Origin: Microbacterium festucae
GTDB lineage: Bacteria; Actinomycetota; Actinomycetes; Actinomycetales; Microbacteriaceae
NCBI RefSeq assembly: GCF_025421715.1
Contig: NZ_JAOEFC010000001.1
Span: forward strand, 434,001 to 498,000
Direction of reading: 5' to 3'
Length of the DNA: 64,000 nt
A program made the position numbers and the translations under genes. Position 1 is the first letter of the stretch, and every line of letters starts with the position of its first letter. Positions 59,535 to 64,000 of the stretch are shown here, piece after piece. Below the pieces are notes generated by a model. It was not told the DNA's origin and made no database searches. It saw only the letters and a list, made by a program, of their open reading frames with translations.

Positions 59535-60856
59535 CGCAGAAGTCCTTCGTAGTGGCGCTGCTGCAGCTGCGCGTCGATCTGCTTCACGGTCTCGAGGCCG
59601 ACACCGACGATGATCAGGATCGAGGCGCCGCCGAACGGGAAGTTCTGGTTCGCCCCCACCGTGGCCAGGGCGATCAGCGGCAGCAGGGCGATGAGACCCA
59701 GATAGATCGAGCCCGGCAGCGTGATGCGCGTGAGCACGTAGTCGAGGTACTCGGCGGTGGGCCGGCCGGCACGGATGCCGGGGATGAAGCCGCCGTACTT
59801 CTTCATGTTGTCGGCGACCTCGACCGGGTTGAAGGTGATCGCGACGTAGAAGTACGTGAAGCCCACGATGAGCAGGAAGTACAGGAGCATGTACAGCGGG
59901 TGGTCGCCCTTGGTCAGATACGCCTGGATCCACGCCACCCAGCCGGGCACGTTGCCGTCGGCATCCGGAGTCTGGTTGAACTGCGCGATGAGCGCCGGGA
60001 TGTACAGCAGCGACGAGGCGAAGATGACGGGCACGACGCCGGCCTGGTTCACCTTGAGCGGGATGTAGGTGTTGGTGCCGCCCAGCGTGCGGCGTCCCAC
60101 CATGCGCTTGGCGTACTGCACGGGGATGCGGCGCTGCGACTGTTCGACGAAGACGACCGCGGCGACGACCACGATGCCCACCGCCAACACGAGCAGGAAG
60201 ACCTCGAAGCCCTTCGCCTGCCAGATGGCCCACATGGCCACCGGGAAGCTCGCGGCGATCGAGGTGAAGATGAGGATCGACATGCCGTTGCCGACACCGC
60301 GCTCGGTGACCAGCTCGGCGAACCACATGATGAGGCCGGTACCGGCGGTCATCGTGATGATCATGAGCAGCTGCGCCCACCAGGCGTCGTTGGTCAGCAG
60401 CGTGTTGCACTCGGCGATGTTCGTGGTGCCGAACAGCTGGCCCGAGCGGGCCACGGTGACGAGGGTGGTCGACTGCAGCAGCGCCAGGGCGATCGTCAGG
60501 TACCGCGTGTACTGCGTGAGCTTGGCCTGGCCCGCCTGGCCCTCCTTGTAGAGGGTCTCGAAGTGCGGGATGACCACGCGCAGCAGCTGCACGATGATCG
60601 TCGCGGTGATGTACGGCATGACGCCGAGCGCGAAGATCGACAGCTGCAGCAGGGCGCCGCCGGAGAACAGGTTCACCAGTGACAGCAGGCCGTCGGTCGA
60701 CCCGGAGGCCGCCAGACAGGACTGCACGTTCGGGAAGTTCACGAACGGCGTCGGCACGTGCGCGCCGAAGCGGTAGATGGCGATGATGCCGAGGGTGAAG
60801 GCGATCTTCCGTCGGAGATCCGGGGTGCGGAAGACCCGCGCGATGGCGCTGAACAA
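59531..60856 (-). CDS. secY: Protein translocase subunit SecY
   Basis: A 441-residue core channel with ten membrane helices. [40 protein letters not shown] and the C-terminal tail ending HYEGLLR are typical. A stem-loop lies upstream (60920-60947), so secY-adk-map may be partly uncoupled from the ribosomal genes. Confidence 0.98.
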   Translation of the reverse strand: MFSAIARVFRTPDLRRKIAFTLGIIAIYRFGAHVPTPFVNFPNVQSCLAASGSTDGLLSLVNLFSGGALLQLSIFALGVMPYITATIIVQLLRVVIPHFETLYKEGQAGQAKLTQYTRYLTIALALLQSTTLVTVARSGQLFGTTNIAECNTLLTNDAWWAQLLMIITMTAGTGLIMWFAELVTERGVGNGMSILIFTSIAASFPVAMWAIWQAKGFEVFLLVLAVGIVVVAAVVFVEQSQRRIPVQYAKRMVGRRTLGGTNTYIPLKVNQAGVVPVIFASSLLYIPALIAQFNQTPDADGNVPGWVAWIQAYLTKGDHPLYMLLYFLLIVGFTYFYVAITFNPVEVADNMKKYGGFIPGIRAGRPTAEYLDYVLTRITLPGSIYLGLIALLPLIALATVGANQNFPFGGASILIIVGVGLETVKQIDAQLQQRHYEGLLR

Positions 60857-60919
60857 AGTCGATTTCCTCCAGTGGGACGATCGATGCCCCGCAGGGCACC
60901 GTCAACCAGAGTACGGCAA

Positions 60920-60947
60920 CAGGGGCCGGAGTCTCCTCCGGCCCCTG
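60920..60947 (-). terminator. Hairpin in the rplO-secY gap (terminator or attenuator)
   Basis: CAGGGGCCGGAG, loop TCTC, CTCCGGCCCCTG: a perfect 12-bp stem 10 bp after the rplO stop. No U-run, so it may attenuate rather than stop transcription into secY. Confidence 0.65.
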
Positions 60948-60957
60948 CCGTGTGTGA

Positions 60958-61539
60958 TTACTTGACCGAACCGCCGGCGGCGACGATCTTCTGCTCTGCG
61001 GAGCCGGAGACCTTGTCGACCGACACGGTGAGCTTGACCGAGATGTCGCCGGTGCCGAGCACCTTGACCTTCTCGTTCTTGCGGACGGCGCCCTTGGCGA
61101 CCAGGTCGGTCACGGTGACGTCACCGCCCTGGGGGTACAGCTCGGAGAGCTTGTCGAGGTTGACCACCTGGTACTCGACGCGGAACGGGTTCTTGAACCC
61201 GCGCAGCTTCGGCGTACGCATGTGCAGCGGCATCTGACCGCCCTCGAAGCCGACCTTGACCTGGTAGCGGGCCTTGGTGCCCTTGGTGCCACGGCCGGCG
61301 GTCTTGCCCTTGGAGCCCTCACCGCGACCCACGCGGGTCTTGGCGGTGTTGGAACCCGGAACGGGGCGCAGGTGGTGCACCTTCAGCACGCCGGGCCGCG
61401 AAGCCGGGGCGTCCTTCTTGGGAGCAGCCTTCGCCGCGGGCTTGGCAGCCTTGGCTGCGGTCGCCTTCTTCGCGGGCGCCTTCTTGGCGTCGTTCTTCTC
61501 GGTGACCTCTGCGGTCACCTTCTCAGCCTTCTCGGCCAT
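60958..61539 (-). CDS. rplO: 50S ribosomal protein L15 with N-terminal extension
   Basis: A 193-residue L15. The conserved body starts at [20 protein letters not shown] and has [10 protein letters not shown] and [19 protein letters not shown]. The first about 48 residues are an added Lys/Ala/Glu-rich, low-complexity stretch. The start forms TGATG with the rpmD stop. Confidence 0.97.
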   Translation of the reverse strand: MAEKAEKVTAEVTEKNDAKKAPAKKATAAKAAKPAAKAAPKKDAPASRPGVLKVHHLRPVPGSNTAKTRVGRGEGSKGKTAGRGTKGTKARYQVKVGFEGGQMPLHMRTPKLRGFKNPFRVEYQVVNLDKLSELYPQGGDVTVTDLVAKGAVRKNEKVKVLGTGDISVKLTVSVDKVSGSAEQKIVAAGGSVK

Positions 61540-61724
61540 CAGTCGATCTCCTCAACCTTCACGAGGTGCGCGACGGTCTTGACGTAACCGCGCGTCTGCG
61601 CGTCGTCCGGACGGACGACCGAGTCGCCGATCCGCTTCAGACCCAGCGAACGCAGCGTGTCGCGCTGGTTCTGCTTCTCGCTCACCTTGGACTTGACCTG
61701 CGTGACCTTCAGACGGGCGGCCAT
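61539..61724 (-). CDS. rpmD: 50S ribosomal protein L30
   Basis: A 61-residue L30: [20 protein letters not shown] and [17 protein letters not shown] are typical. Both ends overlap neighbours by one base (TGATG), indicating tight coupling. Confidence 0.97.
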   Translation of the reverse strand: MAARLKVTQVKSKVSEKQNQRDTLRSLGLKRIGDSVVRPDDAQTRGYVKTVAHLVKVEEID

Positions 61725-62410
61725 CAGGCACCTACCTTCTGTGCCTTGAGCGCCTCGGCCTCGGCACGGATCAGACGGGCCGGCGCCACCTGGTCGAAGT
61801 CCAGGCCACGACGCGCGGCGACCGCACGGGGCTCCTCGAGCTGCTTGAGCGCCTCGACGGTCGCGTGCACGATGTTGATCGTGTTCGACGAGCCGAGCGA
61901 CTTCGACAGCACATCGTGGATGCCGGCGCACTCGAGCACGGCACGCACCGGACCACCGGCGATGACACCGGTACCGGCAGCGGCCGGACGAAGGAGCACG
62001 ACACCGGCAGCGGCCTCACCCTGCACCGGGTGCGGGATGGTCGAGCCGGCACGGGGCACGCGGAAGAAGTTGCGCTTGGCCTCTTCGACACCCTTCGAGA
62101 TGGCCAGGGGCACCTCGCGGGCCTTGCCGTAGCCGACGCCCACGAGACCGTTGCCATCGCCCACGACGACCAGCGCCGTGAAGCTGAAGCGGCGACCGCC
62201 CTTGACGACCTTCGACACGCGGTTGATGGTGACGACGCGCTCGAGGAACTGGCTCTCGTTGCGGTCGCGGCCACCACGGTCACCACGGTTGGGGTTGCGC
62301 TCGCGGCCTCCGCGGCGGGGCTCGCGCTCCCGCTCGACGGGTGCCTCGGCAGCAGCCGCAGCCTGCTCGGTCACTTCGTTGTTCTCCACATTCTGAGTTG
62401 CATCACTCAC
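61724..62410 (-). CDS. rpsE: 30S ribosomal protein S5
   Basis: A 228-residue S5. A disordered N-terminus (about 1-50, Glu/Ala then Arg/Gly-rich) precedes [40 protein letters not shown] and the C-terminal [23 protein letters not shown] start overlapping rplR by GTGA. Confidence 0.97.
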   Translation of the reverse strand: MSDATQNVENNEVTEQAAAAAEAPVEREREPRRGGRERNPNRGDRGGRDRNESQFLERVVTINRVSKVVKGGRRFSFTALVVVGDGNGLVGVGYGKAREVPLAISKGVEEAKRNFFRVPRAGSTIPHPVQGEAAAGVVLLRPAAAGTGVIAGGPVRAVLECAGIHDVLSKSLGSSNTINIVHATVEALKQLEEPRAVAARRGLDFDQVAPARLIRAEAEALKAQKVGA

Positions 62411-62766
62411 AGGTTCAGACCTCCCTCGCGAGCGCCGTCGGCGATCGCAGCGACGCGGCCCGCGTAGCGGTTGCCACCGCGGTCGAACACGACATCCGTG
62501 ACACCGGCGGCCTTGGCACGCTCGGCGACGAGCTCGCCGACCTTGCGGGCCTTGGCGGTCTTGTCACCGTCGAGGACGCGAAGGTCGGCCTCGAGGGTCG
62601 AGGCGGATGCCACGGTGTGGCCCTTGCTGTCGTCCACGAGCTGGACGAAGACGTGGCGGGCCGAGCGGGTCACGACCAGACGCGGACGCGCCTCGGTGCC
62701 CACGACCTTCTTGCGAAGGCGGGCGTGTCGACGCGCACGGGCGTCGGACTTCGACTTCACAGCCAT
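62407..62766 (-). CDS. rplR: 50S ribosomal protein L18
   Basis: A 119-residue 5S-rRNA-binding protein: [40 protein letters not shown] and [20 protein letters not shown]. It is 2 bp after rplF. Confidence 0.97.
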   Translation of the reverse strand: MAVKSKSDARARRHARLRKKVVGTEARPRLVVTRSARHVFVQLVDDSKGHTVASASTLEADLRVLDGDKTAKARKVGELVAERAKAAGVTDVVFDRGGNRYAGRVAAIADGAREGGLNL

Positions 62767-62768
62767 GA

Positions 62769-63305
62769 TTACTTACCAGCCTTTCCGGCCTTGCGACGGA
62801 CGACCTCGCCGGCGTAGCGCACACCCTTGCCCTTGTAGGGCTCGGGCTTGCGGATCTTGCGGATGTTGGCAGCCGCCTCGCCGACGGCCTGCTTGTCGAT
62901 GCCGCTGACGGTGAGCTTGTTGTTGCCCTCGACGGTCAGCGTGATGCCGGCCGGCGCATCGACGAGCACGGGGTGCGAGAAGCCCAGGGCGAACTCGACC
63001 GAGGTGCCCTTCTGCGCCACGCGGTAACCGGTGCCGACGACCTCGAGGCCCTTGGAGTAGCCCTGGGTCACGCCGATGATGTTGTTGTTGATGAGGGTGC
63101 GGGTGAGCCCGTGCAGCGAACGCGACTCGCGCTCGTCGTCGGGACGCGAGACCAGAACCTGGTTCTCCTCGACCTTGACCTCGATGGGCTTGGAAACGGT
63201 GAGCAGCAGCTCGCCCTTCGGGCCCTTGACAGCGACGTCCTGGCCGGCGACCGTAACGGTCACCTCGGCGGGGATGTCGATGGGAAGACGTCCAATACGC
63301 GACAT
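62769..63305 (-). CDS. rplF: 50S ribosomal protein L6
   Basis: A 178-residue L6: [40 protein letters not shown] and the signature [20 protein letters not shown]. It is 6 bp after rpsH. Confidence 0.98.
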   Translation of the reverse strand: MSRIGRLPIDIPAEVTVTVAGQDVAVKGPKGELLLTVSKPIEVKVEENQVLVSRPDDERESRSLHGLTRTLINNNIIGVTQGYSKGLEVVGTGYRVAQKGTSVEFALGFSHPVLVDAPAGITLTVEGNNKLTVSGIDKQAVGEAAANIRKIRKPEPYKGKGVRYAGEVVRRKAGKAGK

Positions 63306-63311
63306 GTCAGA

Positions 63312-63710
63312 TCACCACACGTAGGCGAGGACTTCCCCACCCACGCCCTTCTGCTCGGCCTGACGGTCGGTGAGAAGACCGGAGGAGGTGGAGAGGATCG
63401 CGACGCCCAGGCCACCGAGGACCTTGGGGATCTCGGTCGACTTTGCGTACACGCGCAGGCCGGGCTTCGACACGCGCTTGATGCCGGCGATCGACCGCTC
63501 GCGGTTGGGGCCGTACTTCAGCGAGAGGGTGAGGGTCTGGCCCACGCGGGCGTCCGACACCTCCCAGCCGCTGATGTAGCCCTCCTGCTGGAGGATCTCG
63601 GCGATGTGGGTCTTGAGCTTCGAGCTCGGCAGCGCCACGGTGTCGTGGTGCGCCGAGTTCGCGTTGCGCAGACGGGTCAGCATGTCTGCGACCGGGTCTG
63701 TCATCGTCAT
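63312..63710 (-). CDS. rpsH: 30S ribosomal protein S8
   Basis: A 132-residue S8: [40 protein letters not shown] and the C-terminal block ending [11 protein letters not shown]. No S14 gene lies between rpsH and rplE. Confidence 0.98.
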   Translation of the reverse strand: MTMTDPVADMLTRLRNANSAHHDTVALPSSKLKTHIAEILQQEGYISGWEVSDARVGQTLTLSLKYGPNRERSIAGIKRVSKPGLRVYAKSTEIPKVLGGLGVAILSTSSGLLTDRQAEQKGVGGEVLAYVW

Positions 63711-63774
63711 GATGTTTTCCTTTGTTCAGTGGTTTCGGATGCCGTTACACGACAGCCGACCTTCGTGATGGGTG

Positions 63775-64000
63775 TTACTTGGTCTCTTCGGACTTGAACG
63801 GGAAGCCCAGGTGACGCAGCAGCGACCGGCCTTCGGCATCCGTCTTCGCCGTGGTGACGATCGTGATGTCGAAACCGCGGACGCGGTCGATCTTGTCCTG
63901 GTTGATCTCGTGGAAGACCGACTGCTCCTGCAGGCCGAAGGTGTAGTTGCCGTGACCGTCGAACTGCGCCGCCGACAGGCCGCGGAAGTCGCGGATGCGG
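63775..64000 (-). CDS. rplE: 50S ribosomal protein L5, C-terminal part (5' end outside window)
   Basis: The visible 75 codons read [40 protein letters not shown] and [14 protein letters not shown], ending SEETK. These are the conserved end of L5. Confidence 0.96.
   Translation of the reverse strand, partial: RIRDFRGLSAAQFDGHGNYTFGLQEQSVFHEINQDKIDRVRGFDITIVTTAKTDAEGRSLLRHLGFPFKSEETK

Noticed and set aside
1..64000. CRISPR arrays, tRNA/rRNA genes, insertion sequences, prophage
   Set aside because: No regularly spaced repeats with unique spacers, no cloverleaf-like sequence, no transposase or integrase was found by reading; a tRNAscan/ISfinder search would settle this.

Overview
The window looks like a chromosomal segment of a high-G+C Gram-positive actinobacterium, most likely Microbacteriaceae (Microbacterium-like). 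Supporting features are the rplE-rpsH-rplF-rplR-rpsE-rpmD-rplO-secY-adk-map-infA-rpmJ-rpsM-rpsK-rpoA-rplQ order, alanine-rich tails on ribosomal proteins, frequent GTG/TTG starts, many 4-bp ATGA/GTGA overlaps, LPXTG-like and Tat-exported surface proteins, a DUF222-HNH gene, and many genes whose start codon lies only 6-7 nt behind a TANNNT box (leaderless transcripts). No tRNA, rRNA, CRISPR array or transposase was seen.

Layout. 1-2.3 kb: tail of an unknown gene, an exported protein, a small Tat-exported protein and a VanZ-like protein. 2.3-16 kb: an exopolysaccharide locus with a polyprenyl-phosphate sugar transferase, then a leftward operon (two acetyltransferases, two GT4 enzymes, one GT2, polymerase, flippase, pyruvyl transferase) of visibly lower G+C, then a rightward WcaI-like GT4 with gmd and fcl for GDP-L-fucose. 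The gene set resembles a colanic-acid-type acidic, acetylated, pyruvylated, fucose-containing polymer. 16-26 kb: Dabb and NUDIX-like proteins, a small zinc-ribbon protein, a cohesin-domain wall protein overlapping a dockerin-amidase, ugd, a cell-wall-binding-repeat-2 protein and a DUF222-HNH gene.

26-41 kb is a signalling island: a single-domain receiver divergent from a MASE1 histidine kinase, a universal stress protein, and two paralogous sets of OmpR-type regulator, membrane PAS histidine kinase and membrane protein with a degenerate GGDEF domain. The first set brackets a processive GT2 synthase and a membrane-anchored GH6 glucanase, a pair like Streptomyces CslA/CslZ. Phased CTCAAG-type repeats lie upstream of the first kinase and of a Tat-exported protein near 41.3 kb. 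41-48 kb: an HprK-like kinase fused to a PqqD-like domain, a Wzc-like tyrosine kinase, a DUF4012 protein, an LPSTG protein and another Tat protein; these, with the nucleotidyltransferase at 36.5 kb, probably belong to the same envelope-polysaccharide programme.

48-54 kb holds an EEP-family hydrolase, truA, a PfkB kinase, an OafA-like acyltransferase and a double-GNAT protein. 54-64 kb is the translation/transcription/secretion cluster, all leftward, with a membrane-anchored DsbA-like protein between map and infA.

Main points for follow-up: (a) the cohesin/dockerin-amidase pair; (b) the duplicated regulator/kinase/pseudo-GGDEF modules around a glucan synthase, with the repeat arrays that may be their operators; (c) a dispersed repeat inserted in frame, twice, inside ugd; (d) four unrelated exported proteins that share one Tat-type signal.
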